Part shown: positions 24,538-33,055 of the stretch, piece after piece
How the letters are laid out: each line of letters opens with the position of its first letter
Position numbering within the stretch: the stretch's first letter is position 1
NCBI GenBank assembly: GCA_017463585.1
Contig: JAFTOX010000014.1
Location: forward strand, 46,799-110,798
Reading direction: 5' to 3'
DNA length: 64,000 bases
Source: Rikenellaceae bacterium
GTDB lineage: Bacteria > Bacteroidota > Bacteroidia > Bacteroidales > Rikenellaceae
Made by a program: the position numbers and the translations under genes
Notes under the pieces: model-generated
Database searches by the model: none
The model's input: only the letters and a program-made list of their open reading frames with translations
What the model was told of the DNA's origin: nothing

Positions 24538-26463
24538 TTAGAACATTCGCACGAATACCTCCATCGCCTGATATTCAGCCATTCCGAGTTGATCGTATAG
24601 CTTTGCGGTGTTTTGCGTACGCTCCTCGGCGCGCTGCCAGAACTCGCGCGGATCCTCACCGGGGAAGGGCACAAGATCCTTCTGCGAGAGGTGGCGATAG
24701 ATTGCGTGACGCTTCTTGATCACCTCGTCGGGCGAGAGGGGCACGGCCATATCGACCATATCCAGACCCCACTCCATCCACGCACCGCGGTAGAGCCACA
24801 TTCGGCAGTCCTTGAACCACTCGTCCTCCTTGATCACCTCGACAGCGCCGAGTATTGCATCGATACAAACGCGGTGTGTTCCGTGCGGATCGGCCAGGTC
24901 GCCCGCAGCGAAAATCTGGTGGGGCTGCACCTCACGCAACAGCTTGACAATGATATCAATATCGGCCTGACCCATCGGGTTCTTTTTGATGCCGCCCGAC
25001 TCATAGAAGGGCAGATTCAAGAAGTGAATATTCTTCTCCTCCACGCCGAATACCGAGCAAGCGCCGATAGCCTCGCCACGACGCATTGCTCCCTTCAAGT
25101 TGAGCAATGCTCGGGGCTCGGGTGCACCTTTGCGCTTCTGACCGATAATGCGATTGACCTCATCGACCCAGTCGCCCAAACCCATTTCGCGTGCGGTCGT
25201 AATGAATTGCTTGATGACGTCGTCGTGAACAGCCACGTTACCCGAAACCTGATAGGCGACGTGCACGTCGTGACCCTGGTCGGTCAGTCGCATAAACGTA
25301 CCACCCATCGAGATCACGTCGTCGTCGGGGTGCGGCGAGAAGATGATCACACGCTTGGGGTAGGGCGTTGCGCGCTCGGGACGGGTCGAGTCGTCGGCAT
25401 TGGGTTTGCCACCCGGCCAGCCCGAAATTGTATGCTGCAAATCGTTGAATACCTTGATGTTGATCGAGTCGAACGTACCTTGTGCTTCGAGCAACTGACC
25501 CAACGAATTGTCGATATAATCTTTATAAGTAAGTTTCAAAATCGGCTTTTGGGTCTTCATTGCCAGCCAGATCACCGCCTTGCGAATGAACTTGGGCGAC
25601 CAATCGCACGTACCCACCAACCACGGAGCCTTGACACGTGTCAGCTCCTCGGCAGCCTCTTCATCGACCACGATTTCGATATTTTGGTGCTCTTGCAGAT
25701 AGGTTGCGGGGCACATCGGGTCGATGTTACCCTCGATCACCTGTCCGACAATGGCGGCCTTCTCTTCGCCCCACGCTACCAGAACGATCTCCTTCGACGA
25801 GAGAATCGTGCCGATACCCATCGTGATAGCCTTCGTGGGTACGTTCTCTGCACCCGCAAACGACGAAGCCTCAGCTTTGATACTTGCATTGCTCAGCGCC
25901 ACCATACGGGTCTTGCTGTTCGAGTACGAACCCGCCTCATTGAATCCAATCTGACCCTTCGAGCCTACACCGAGCAACATCAGGTCGAGTCCGCCCATCT
26001 CGGCGATCTTAGCCTCGAAATCGCGGCAATATTGCGACACGTCGGCCATCTTGACCATCGAGTCGGGGATAAATATATTCTCGGGTCGCACATTCACATA
26101 TTCGAGGAACTCCTCGTGAATACGGAAGTTGCGACTCTGCTGAGCCTCTTTCGAGATACCGTAGAACTCGTCAAGCGAGAAAACGACCACATTTCGGAAA
26201 CTCACTTCGCCTGCTCGGAACAGATCGACCAGCTCCGAGAAGATACCCATCGGCGAGCTGCCCGAAGTGACACCCAGCACGAACTTCTCGCCCGTAGCCT
26301 CTTTGGCTTTGATTGCAGCGACAATCTTCTGAGCGACATATTTCACGCCGTCGTCCTCGGTTTCGAAAACGTTGGTATTGATACGCTCATAGCGACGGAT
26401 AATATCCATCGGCTCGGCATTAGGAATCAATCCGCCCTCTTTTTTCAGTTTGTAGGTTCCCAT
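24538..26463 (-). CDS. NagB-like domain fused to a PIG-L/LmbE deacetylase domain
   Basis: 641 residues. The N-terminal part (about 25-285) is a NagB/6-phosphogluconolactonase-type fold with GVTSGSSPMGIF and SLDEFYG. The active-site block reads GVGSKGQIGFNEAG: the catalytic Asp and His of true NagB are Lys169 and Gln171, while Glu176 is kept. After a linker, the C-terminal PIG-L domain (about 368-641) carries the zinc motif SPHPDDDVISMGG (His378, Asp380-382) and DPHGTH. PIG-L enzymes remove N-acetyl groups from GlcNAc derivatives. The fusion is seen in other Bacteroidetes. Deaminase activity is doubtful, and the deacetylase half looks intact. Confidence 0.88.
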   Translation of the reverse strand: MGTYKLKKEGGLIPNAEPMDIIRRYERINTNVFETEDDGVKYVAQKIVAAIKAKEATGEKFVLGVTSGSSPMGIFSELVDLFRAGEVSFRNVVVFSLDEFYGISKEAQQSRNFRIHEEFLEYVNVRPENIFIPDSMVKMADVSQYCRDFEAKIAEMGGLDLMLLGVGSKGQIGFNEAGSYSNSKTRMVALSNASIKAEASSFAGAENVPTKAITMGIGTILSSKEIVLVAWGEEKAAIVGQVIEGNIDPMCPATYLQEHQNIEIVVDEEAAEELTRVKAPWLVGTCDWSPKFIRKAVIWLAMKTQKPILKLTYKDYIDNSLGQLLEAQGTFDSINIKVFNDLQHTISGWPGGKPNADDSTRPERATPYPKRVIIFSPHPDDDVISMGGTFMRLTDQGHDVHVAYQVSGNVAVHDDVIKQFITTAREMGLGDWVDEVNRIIGQKRKGAPEPRALLNLKGAMRRGEAIGACSVFGVEEKNIHFLNLPFYESGGIKKNPMGQADIDIIVKLLREVQPHQIFAAGDLADPHGTHRVCIDAILGAVEVIKEDEWFKDCRMWLYRGAWMEWGLDMVDMAVPLSPDEVIKKRHAIYRHLSQKDLVPFPGEDPREFWQRAEERTQNTAKLYDQLGMAEYQAMEVFVRMF

Positions 26464-26478
26464 AATGTGCGAGTGTTT

Positions 26479-28350
26479 TTACTTGACAAATTGCTCGTAG
26501 TAGTTCACATAGGCGTTGTTTACCAATCGGTTGCCACCCGCAGTGGGGTAGTCGCCCGAGAAGTACCAATCGCCCTTGTTGTTGGGGCACGCCTCGTGCA
26601 GACCCTCGATCGACTGATAGACGATGCTCACGGGCACGGTGCAATCCTCGGGTGTCAGCATCTTGGTAATCTGAGCCGTAATTTCGTCATCGGTGAACGG
26701 AGCATAAATATCCTTCACGCAATTGACCATCTCATTAACGGGCAACTTAGCCTGCTCCAAACATTTGCGGTAGGTATCGTGCAACAATTGCTCCATACCG
26801 CGCTCGCGCAGCAGTGCCACAGCAGCGTGGAAAGCGATGAACTCGCTCATACGCGACATATCGATACCGTAGTAGTCGGGATAGCGCACCTGAGGCGATG
26901 ACGAAACGATGACGATCTTCTTCGGGTTCAATCGGCTGAGAATCTTGACGATACTCTGTTTCAGCGTCGTGCCGCGAACGATCGAGTCGTCGATTACGGC
27001 AATGCTATCCACCTCAGGGGTGATCGTGTCGTAGGTGATATCATAGACGTGAGCAGCCAGATCGTTACGGCTTGCACCCTCGGTGATGAACGTACGCAAC
27101 TTGATATCTTTGATAGCCAGCTTCTCGGTACGCACGCTACGGTCCAGAATGCGCTCGATCTGCTCGGCCTGCGGATTTGCACCCAGAGCCTCGATCTGCT
27201 CCACCTTTTGGCGATTCATATAGTTGTTCATACCCTCGACCATACCGTAGTAAGCCACCTCGGCGGTGTTGGGGATAAACGAGAGTACCAGATGGTCGAT
27301 GTCGTAATCGACCTCGCTGAGGATCTTGTCGCAGAGCAGACGTCCGAGCATCTTACGCTCACGATAGATATCCGAGTCGCTACCGCGCGAGAAGTAGATA
27401 CGTTCGAACGAGCAGGGTGCCAGCTTCTCGGCAGGTTCCAAAATCTGCTCGACGCTCACCGTACCATCACGCTTGATAAACAGGCCCTCGCCTGCCTTCA
27501 ACTCCTTCACCTGATCGGTGGTCAGATTCATTGCGGTTTGGATTACGGGACGCTCCGATGCAACGATTACCACCTCATCGTCGATGTAGTAGAATGCCGA
27601 GCGGATACCCCATTTATCGCGCAGTACGAAGCAGTCGCCCGTACCCGTTGCGCCTTCGATCACAAAGCCACCGTCCCACAACGACGATGCTTCGCGCATA
27701 ATCTTCTGAATATTGAGTTCGTCCTCGATCTTGTCGATCAGTTCCAAGCCGGTGTAGCCTTCGCTCATAAAGCGGTGCTGCAACTCCTCGACCTGCTCAT
27801 CGAGCATATAACCGAGCTGTTCGAGCATTAGGAACATATCAGCGTCCTGACGGGGGTGCTGACCCTGCTTAACCACGTGAGCCATCAGCTCCTCGGCATT
27901 GGTCAGGCTGAAATTACCTGCCAGAACGATGTTACGGCTGCGCCAGTTGTTGCGTCGCAGGAAGGGGTGCACATACGACATACCGTTGCGACCTCCGGTG
28001 CTGTAACGCAGGTGTCCCACGTAGCACTCGCCCACGTAGGGCATATCTTCGTCTGAGAGTCCTGCTGCGCGACCTTCGGCGATAGCCTTGTTGGCCGAGG
28101 CGAAACACTCGCCAATTGCGCCACTACCGAGCGCTCGTTCGCGGAAAATATACTCGTTGCCGGCTTGTGCAGTGAGCTTGATACAAGCCAAACCTGCACC
28201 CTCTTGACCGCGGTTATGCTGTTTCTCCATCAATAGATAGAGTTTGTTCATACCGTAGAGGGGCGTACCATACTTTTCAGTGTAATAGGAGATAGGTTTT
28301 CTCAACCTAACGAGGGCGATGCCACATTCGTGTTTAAGTGCCTCACTCAT
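26479..28350 (-). CDS. Amidophosphoribosyltransferase-like glutamine amidotransferase (long form)
   Basis: 623 residues from the ATG at 28350, supported by a promoter element at 28398-28405 that would lie inside a longer frame. A short propeptide precedes Cys9 (MSEALKHECGIALVRL), which would become the N-terminal nucleophile. The glutaminase region (about 9-290) is followed by a phosphoribosyltransferase region with the PRPP motif AVIDDSIVRGTT. It is about 120-150 residues longer than ordinary PurF, with a C-terminal extension (GDWYFSGDYPTAGGNR). It may be a second PurF or a specialised amidotransferase. Being placed with two NagB-type genes suggests a link to amino-sugar nitrogen. Confidence 0.85.
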   Translation of the reverse strand: MSEALKHECGIALVRLRKPISYYTEKYGTPLYGMNKLYLLMEKQHNRGQEGAGLACIKLTAQAGNEYIFRERALGSGAIGECFASANKAIAEGRAAGLSDEDMPYVGECYVGHLRYSTGGRNGMSYVHPFLRRNNWRSRNIVLAGNFSLTNAEELMAHVVKQGQHPRQDADMFLMLEQLGYMLDEQVEELQHRFMSEGYTGLELIDKIEDELNIQKIMREASSLWDGGFVIEGATGTGDCFVLRDKWGIRSAFYYIDDEVVIVASERPVIQTAMNLTTDQVKELKAGEGLFIKRDGTVSVEQILEPAEKLAPCSFERIYFSRGSDSDIYRERKMLGRLLCDKILSEVDYDIDHLVLSFIPNTAEVAYYGMVEGMNNYMNRQKVEQIEALGANPQAEQIERILDRSVRTEKLAIKDIKLRTFITEGASRNDLAAHVYDITYDTITPEVDSIAVIDDSIVRGTTLKQSIVKILSRLNPKKIVIVSSSPQVRYPDYYGIDMSRMSEFIAFHAAVALLRERGMEQLLHDTYRKCLEQAKLPVNEMVNCVKDIYAPFTDDEITAQITKMLTPEDCTVPVSIVYQSIEGLHEACPNNKGDWYFSGDYPTAGGNRLVNNAYVNYYEQFVK

Positions 28351-28397
28351 AGAAGTAGAGTTGTTGTAGAAAAATTGAATTTTAGAAATATCGACCA

Positions 28398-28405
28398 CAA
28401 AGGTA
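28398..28405 (-). promoter_or_regulatory. -7 element TACCTTTG for the amidotransferase-nagB unit
   Basis: TACCTTTG on the minus strand, about 48 bases before the ATG at 28350. It rules out an upstream start at 28398. Confidence 0.6.
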
Positions 28406-28536
28406 ACAAATGCGCGTCAGACATCAAACACTTCGCACCCCATTTTTTCAATTTTTTTATACATTTTTTTCGTCGCGCTCGTGCGTGAGTATTATGCGCG
28501 CGGGCGCAAACCGTCAGTTTTTGTTTGTTGAGGGAG

Positions 28537-28566
28537 TTTGTTGCGGGCGAAAAATCGCTAAATTTG
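28537..28566 (+). promoter_or_regulatory. Promoter TTTG-N18-TAAATTTG
   Basis: TTTG (28537-28540) and TAAATTTG (28559-28566) lie 41 bases before the transporter gene. Confidence 0.65.
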
Positions 28567-28606
28567 CACCCGAAAACAATCCCCAAACACGAACATTCAG
28601 ACTCAG

Positions 28607-29497
28607 ATGAATCCGACCGTTAAAACAATTTCGATGCCCACGGTGATGATCGCGGGCGCACTCTTTTGCCGACAGATTATGGCTCTCGATACGTGGTGCG
28701 ACCATCGCATTACGCCCGTAGTGATCTTTACGATGTTGTTCATCACATTTTGCCGTGTCGATATGCGTCAAATGAGATTGCAACCTATGCACTTTTGGTT
28801 GATAGCCTTTCAATTCGTGGTGGCGCTGGCGTTGTACGCAGCGCTGGCGTGGTGGAACGTTACGGTGGCGCAAGGGGCACTGATCTGCGTGATGGCACCC
28901 GTTGCAATGGCGGCGGTGGTCATTGGCGGAATGTTGGGTGCGAACATCGTTACGATGACGACATACAGCCTGCTGTGTAACTTTGTTTTCGCCTTCTTGG
29001 CACCCGCCGTGCTGTCGTGGGTGGGCGATGGAACCTGCTCATTTACAGAAATTCTTGGTCGCGTAGCTCCGATGTTGGTGCTGCCCTTTGTGGTGGCTCA
29101 GGTGTGTCGCCATTCGTTGCCTCGTGTGAGTGATTGGGTGTCGCGCCACGGCTCGATTTCGTTCTATGCGTGGTTGGTGGGCTTGGCTGTGATTATGGCG
29201 CGCACCACCTGCTTTATTCTCGATTTGACCGATGCCGACGTGATGACCGAGTTGGCATTGGCGGCGGTGGCGCTGGTGGTTTGCATTGCGCAATTCTCGC
29301 TCGGACGCCGTCTTGGTCGTTACTATGGCGATCCTGCGGCGGGCGGTCAGTCGCTCGGTCAGAAGAATACGATCCTCGTGGTGTGGATTTCGCAGACCTT
29401 CCTCGATCCGCTTTCGTCGATCGCTCCGACGGCCTATATCGTGTGGCAAAATTTAGTCAATAGTTACCAGATGTGGCGTGCCCGCGAGCAGAAGTAG
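28607..29497 (+). CDS. Bile acid:sodium symporter (BASS) family transporter
   Basis: 296 residues, with about nine hydrophobic membrane helices. The signature GGQSLGQKNT near residue 245 and the crossover region APVAMAAVVIGGMLGANI are typical of the BASS superfamily. Members carry organic anions such as bile acids or pantoate with Na+, and the substrate here is not predictable. Single gene between two divergent or convergent units, followed by a bidirectional hairpin. Confidence 0.8.
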   Translation: MNPTVKTISMPTVMIAGALFCRQIMALDTWCDHRITPVVIFTMLFITFCRVDMRQMRLQPMHFWLIAFQFVVALALYAALAWWNVTVAQGALICVMAPVAMAAVVIGGMLGANIVTMTTYSLLCNFVFAFLAPAVLSWVGDGTCSFTEILGRVAPMLVLPFVVAQVCRHSLPRVSDWVSRHGSISFYAWLVGLAVIMARTTCFILDLTDADVMTELALAAVALVVCIAQFSLGRRLGRYYGDPAAGGQSLGQKNTILVVWISQTFLDPLSSIAPTAYIVWQNLVNSYQMWRAREQK

Positions 29498-29517
29498 GGT
29501 AGCCACAACTATAAACG

Positions 29518-29551
29518 ATGACGCCACCTCGAACGATCGGGGTGGCGTCAG
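29518..29551. terminator. Bidirectional hairpin terminator
   Basis: TGACGCCACC pairs with GGTGGCGTCA around a 14-base loop. It lies between the convergent transporter and DUF486 genes. Confidence 0.7.
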
Positions 29552-29571
29552 TCTATTTAAGTGAGGGTTAG

Positions 29572-29940
29572 TTATTTACGGAAAATGAAATAGACCGCCA
29601 AAACCAAGAACAAGAAACCGATTGCGTGATTCCAGCGCAGCGCCTCGGTACGGAAAACGAGCACCGTAAAGAGTGTGAAAACCGTCAGCGACACCACCTC
29701 CTGAATCACCTTCAACTCGACCACCGAGAACGGACCGCCATTCTCGCGGAAACCGATACGGTTGGCGGGCACTTGGAAGAAGTATTCGAACAGTGCAATG
29801 CCCCAGCTAATCAGCACGATAGCGACCAATCCGAGCTTGTCGAAACCCTTCATCTGGCTAAATTTCAGGTGGCCGTACCACGCCATTGTCATAAATATGT
29901 TGGACATCACGAGCAGTCCGATTGTCATCAATCCCTTCAT
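29572..29940 (-). CDS. DUF486 (DMT-like) membrane protein
   Basis: 122 residues with four membrane helices. The conserved block GIALFEYFFQVPANRIG in the middle is the hallmark of DUF486, a family of small membrane proteins related to half-size drug/metabolite transporters. The C-terminal helix ends in FLVLAVYFIFRK. Function unknown. TAATTTTG on the minus strand at 29977-29984 is a likely promoter element. Confidence 0.88.
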   Translation of the reverse strand: MKGLMTIGLLVMSNIFMTMAWYGHLKFSQMKGFDKLGLVAIVLISWGIALFEYFFQVPANRIGFRENGGPFSVVELKVIQEVVSLTVFTLFTVLVFRTEALRWNHAIGFLFLVLAVYFIFRK

Positions 29941-30004
29941 TTCGATTTGGTGTTAAAAGTGTGTCAAAATCGGCCGCAAAATTATGCAAATTAATTCAAA
30001 ATGC

Positions 30005-30040
30005 AAACCGCGCCACACTTGAATTGTGCAGCGCGGTTTG
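30005..30040 (-). terminator. Hairpin after the M48 peptidase gene
   Basis: AAACCGCGC and GCGCGGTTT pair, with an inner CACA.../TGTG stem. A run of A/T follows towards lower coordinates. It lies downstream of the minus-strand M48 gene and upstream of DUF486. Confidence 0.6.
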
Positions 30041-30077
30041 TAATCTGACTTTTCAAAAAATGAATTGTGAATCCTCC

Positions 30078-30851
30078 TTATTTTTTCTTTGTGTAAGCGT
30101 CAGCCTTCTCCTTGATACGTGCGGCGCGGGTTGCGCTGTCGGGGTGGGTCGAGAACATCTGAGCCACCTTCGAGGCGGTCTGCGAGTTGCTGCTGCCCGC
30201 CATCTGGATCAACTTGTTCAGCGCGTTGTACATCGCATAGGGACTGCGACCGTTGGCGATACACATATTGAAAGCCTCCTCGTCGGCTGCAAACTCCTGT
30301 TTCTGCGAGAATTGAGCCTCGCCGTAAGCCGTAGCGATCGCACCGAGCTGCGAGTTGGTCAGGTTTTCGAGCGTGGGGCTGATCGAGCCGATAGCGTCTT
30401 TGAGTGCTGCGGTGCGATAAGCCTGCTTCATCATATTCTTGGTGTCGGCGTGTTTGAGGTGTCCGATCTCGTGTCCGATAACTGCAAAAACTTCATCGTC
30501 GGTCATTGCGTCCATCAGACCCGAATAGACACGGATACTGCCGTCGCCACAAGCGAAGGCATTGACTTCGTTGGTTTCATACACCTTGAAATTGAGCTTC
30601 ATACCCTCGACACCTTTGAGGTTCTTGACGAGCTTGTTGAGGCGCTGTGTGTACTTCGAGGTCGAAGGAGCGATTTTGTTCTGCTGGTCTTGATAGACCA
30701 TATATTCGCTACACATTTGCGCAACTTGTGCGTCGGTGATAGCCATCGAGGCTGCCAAGTTTGTACCTGCGCTAATCAGTTTCGAGGTGTTGAGCGAGCT
30801 GCACGCACTCATCATCAGCGGGCAGAGCAGAATAACGAGAAGTCTTTTCAT
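30078..30851 (-). CDS. M48 family lipoprotein metallopeptidase (LoiP/YggG-like)
   Basis: 257 residues from the ATG at 30851, which gives a lipoprotein signal ending MMSACSS (Cys17). The zinc motif is His127-Glu128-x-x-His131 in VIGHEIGHLKHAD. A second conserved block, FSQKQEFAADEEAF, supplies the third zinc ligand. The C-terminal FSTHPDSATRAARI is typical of the LoiP/YggG group of periplasmic M48 proteases. It probably degrades or processes misfolded envelope proteins. Full length, with no membrane helix beyond the lipid anchor. Confidence 0.92.
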   Translation of the reverse strand: MKRLLVILLCPLMMSACSSLNTSKLISAGTNLAASMAITDAQVAQMCSEYMVYQDQQNKIAPSTSKYTQRLNKLVKNLKGVEGMKLNFKVYETNEVNAFACGDGSIRVYSGLMDAMTDDEVFAVIGHEIGHLKHADTKNMMKQAYRTAALKDAIGSISPTLENLTNSQLGAIATAYGEAQFSQKQEFAADEEAFNMCIANGRSPYAMYNALNKLIQMAGSSNSQTASKVAQMFSTHPDSATRAARIKEKADAYTKKK

Positions 30852-30911
30852 AATCGTGAGTTTTAGTTTTGTTTCAATGTACAAATATATTAATTTTTTG
30901 AGAAAAAATCG

Positions 30912-30929
30912 CACTCTCGATTTAACTTT
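30912..30929 (+). repeat. 18-bp sequence repeated upstream of the ECF sigma gene
   Basis: CACTCTCGATTTAACTTT occurs here between the M48 and Lrp genes and again at 32991-33008, just before the ECF sigma factor. The match is exact over 18 bases and in the same orientation. Confidence 0.6.
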
Positions 30930-30950
30930 CTGCGCCGATAATATTTTCGA

Positions 30951-31418
30951 TTACCCGATCGGAATGGCGTATGTGTTTTTGACCTCGCCCATCACGAATG
31001 AGGAGTGGAGCGAGCCGATACACTCCAACTCGCCCAAAATTCGCAACACGAAACTTTGGTACGCCTTCATACTTGCAGCGTGAATTTTAAGCAGAAAATC
31101 GTATTCGCCCGAGATGTTGTAACACTCGACCACCTCGTCCATATGATTGACAGCCTCCATAAATCGGTTGGCATTCTCGAATGAGAGCTGGTTCAATTTG
31201 ATGTAACAGAAAGCCATAAAACCACGATCGAGCTTTTCGGCATCGAGTATAGCCACATAGCGACGTATGTAACCTTGTGATTCAAGCCGTTTTACGCGCT
31301 CAAAGACGGGCGTAGGGGAGAGGTGTACGCGGGTAGCTAACTCTTTGTTTGTCAGCGAAGCGTCTTGTTGCAATGTGCGCAAAATTGCAATGTCAATAGC
31401 ATCGAGTACTTCGGTCAT
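30951..31418 (-). CDS. Lrp/AsnC family transcriptional regulator
   Basis: 155 residues from the ATG at 31418, giving the usual start VLDAIDIAILRTLQQDASLTNKE. The N-terminal winged helix-turn-helix (VHLSPTPVFERVKRLESQGYI) is followed by a RAM effector domain (about 65-150, with EVVECYNISGEYDFLLKIHA). The RAM domain commonly binds amino acids. It is divergent from metY, so metY is the most likely target, and autoregulation is also likely. A good promoter (TTTG, 20 bp, TAATTTTG) lies upstream. Confidence 0.93.
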   Translation of the reverse strand: MTEVLDAIDIAILRTLQQDASLTNKELATRVHLSPTPVFERVKRLESQGYIRRYVAILDAEKLDRGFMAFCYIKLNQLSFENANRFMEAVNHMDEVVECYNISGEYDFLLKIHAASMKAYQSFVLRILGELECIGSLHSSFVMGEVKNTYAIPIG

Positions 31419-31492
31419 AATGTGTCGGAAATATTTTCTTTTTGATAGCTTTATAAGCTGCGTTTGTTGGATTTGTATTTTGTTTTCAGTTG

Positions 31493-31524
31493 CAAAATTA
31501 GTGTAATTTTCTATGTTTTGCAAA
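31493..31524 (-). promoter_or_regulatory. lrp-like gene promoter
   Basis: On the minus strand, TTTG (31521-31524), 20 bases, then TAATTTTG (31493-31500). It overlaps the zone of the divergent metY promoter. Confidence 0.7.
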
Positions 31525-31528
31525 TTAC

Positions 31529-31559
31529 TTGGAAAAATAATTTTATCAATATAATTTTG
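31529..31559 (+). promoter_or_regulatory. metY promoter
   Basis: TTG (31529-31531), 20 bases, then TAATTTTG (31552-31559), about 40 bases before the metY start. The two divergent promoters are within 70 bases, so one bound Lrp could control both. Confidence 0.7.
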
Positions 31560-31599
31560 CGCCGACAAACGAGATTAATCAATAACGATATAAATAACG

Positions 31600-32895
31600 A
31601 TGGAAATGAAACGTGATAATCTCCACTTTGAAACGCTCCAACTCCACGTGGGGCAGGAGCACGCCGACCCAGCAACCGATGCCCGAGCCGTGCCGATTTA
31701 CCAGACAACATCTTATGTATTTCGTAATTCGCAACACGCGGCCGATCGCTTTGGACTGCGCGATGCAGGTAATATTTATGGCCGCTTGACCAATCCGACA
31801 CAGAGTGTTTTTGAGGAGCGCATAGCTGCACTCGAAGGAGGTGTCGCGGCATTGGCGGTGGCATCGGGGGCTGCGGCGGTAACTTACGCGTTGCAGAATA
31901 TTGCTCTCGCGGGAGATCACATCGTGGCAGCCGATAATCTATATGGCGGTTCGTTCAATCTGATTACCCACACGTTGGCATCGCAAGGTGTTGCGAGCAC
32001 CATCGTCAATATGAATGATGAGCAGGCTTTGCTGTCGGCATTTCGTCCCAATACGAAGGCAGTCTATGTCGAAACGTTCGGTAATCCCAATTCCGACATC
32101 ACCGATATCGAGGCGGTAGCGCGTGTGGCACACGAGCACAATGTGCCGTTGATTGTCGATAACACCTTTGCAACTCCGTTTTTGCTGCGTCCGCTCGAAC
32201 ACGGAGCCGATATCGTGGTACACTCGGCAACAAAATTCATCGGTGGGCACGGTTCATCGTTGGGCGGAGTGATTGTCGATGGCGGACGTTTCGATTGGAA
32301 GAGTGATCCGGCAAAATTCCCCACTCTTGCGGCTCCCGATCCGAGTTATCACGGTGTGGTATTTGCCGATGCTGTGGGTGCAGCGGCATACGTAACGCGA
32401 ATTAGAGCGGTGCTGTTGCGTGATACGGGTGCGACGTTGAGCCCCTTCAATGCCTTTATTCTGTTGCAAGGACTCGAAACACTTTCGTTGCGAGTTGAGC
32501 GACACGTGCAGAATGCGTTGCGGGTGGTTGAATTTTTGTCTGCGCACCCCAAGGTGCGTCGCGTGAATCACCCTTCGCTGCCCGATAACCCGAGCAATGC
32601 TCTCTATCGACGTTATTTCCCGCAGGGAGCAGCTTCGATCTTCACCATCGAGTTGGAGGGCGGAGAGCAGCAGGCTTGGAAATTTATAGATTCATTGGAG
32701 ATATTCTCGTTGTTGGCCAATGTGGCTGATGTTAAAAGTTTGGTTATTCACCCATTCACAACCACTCACTCGCAAATGAGCGAAAAAGAGCTTGCAGCAC
32801 AACACATTACACCTTCAACCGTGCGATTGTCAATAGGTACGGAACATATCGACGATTTGCTGGCTGATTTGTCGCAAGCTCTCGCAAACGTGTGA
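31600..32895 (+). CDS. metY: O-acetylhomoserine aminocarboxypropyltransferase (sulfhydrylase)
   Basis: 431 residues; a start two codons later is possible. A PLP-dependent Cys/Met metabolism enzyme. ETLQLHVGQEHADPATDARA and VPIYQTTSYVF are the usual start of the long MetY form. PLP-binding Lys212 lies in HSATKFIGGHGSSLGG. It makes homocysteine from O-acetylhomoserine and sulfide. The length (about 430) fits MetY rather than MetB or MetC (about 380-400). Divergent from an Lrp-type regulator, followed by a terminator. Confidence 0.93.
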   Translation: MEMKRDNLHFETLQLHVGQEHADPATDARAVPIYQTTSYVFRNSQHAADRFGLRDAGNIYGRLTNPTQSVFEERIAALEGGVAALAVASGAAAVTYALQNIALAGDHIVAADNLYGGSFNLITHTLASQGVASTIVNMNDEQALLSAFRPNTKAVYVETFGNPNSDITDIEAVARVAHEHNVPLIVDNTFATPFLLRPLEHGADIVVHSATKFIGGHGSSLGGVIVDGGRFDWKSDPAKFPTLAAPDPSYHGVVFADAVGAAAYVTRIRAVLLRDTGATLSPFNAFILLQGLETLSLRVERHVQNALRVVEFLSAHPKVRRVNHPSLPDNPSNALYRRYFPQGAASIFTIELEGGEQQAWKFIDSLEIFSLLANVADVKSLVIHPFTTTHSQMSEKELAAQHITPSTVRLSIGTEHIDDLLADLSQALANV

Positions 32896-32935
32896 ATTAA
32901 ATGGAGTAATTAAGTTAGTTAGGTTAGGTTGTGAG

Positions 32936-32969
32936 CGGATCACGTTTTGGCGTGGTCCGTATTTTTTTT
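32936..32969 (+). terminator. Terminator after metY
   Basis: CGGATCACG and CGTGGTCCG pair around TTTTGG, followed by a run of T. Confidence 0.85.
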
Positions 32970-32990
32970 ACTAAAAAAGAGAAAAACGTA

Positions 32991-33025
32991 CACTCTCGAT
33001 TTAACTTTTCGTACCTTCGTGCGTC
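32991..33025 (+). promoter_or_regulatory. Candidate ECF-type promoter before the sigma gene
   Basis: The repeated 18-mer (32991-33008) contains TTTAAC. From its AAC there are 16 bases to CGTC (33022-33025), the spacing and elements common in ECF-dependent promoters. TACCTTCG (33012-33019) is also one base from the housekeeping -7 consensus. Autoregulation by the downstream sigma factor is an inference. Confidence 0.4.
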
Positions 33026-33055
33026 ATATAGTCAAAAGCACTGCTGAACAAACCG

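Noticed and set aside
26464..28398. Longer start for the amidotransferase at 28398
   Set aside because: A TACCTTTG promoter element lies at 28398-28405, and the ATG at 28350 places Cys near the N-terminus, as the family needs.
31560..31599. SAM riboswitch before metY
   Set aside because: Only about 40 bases separate the promoter from the start codon, too short for a known SAM riboswitch, and no such fold was seen.
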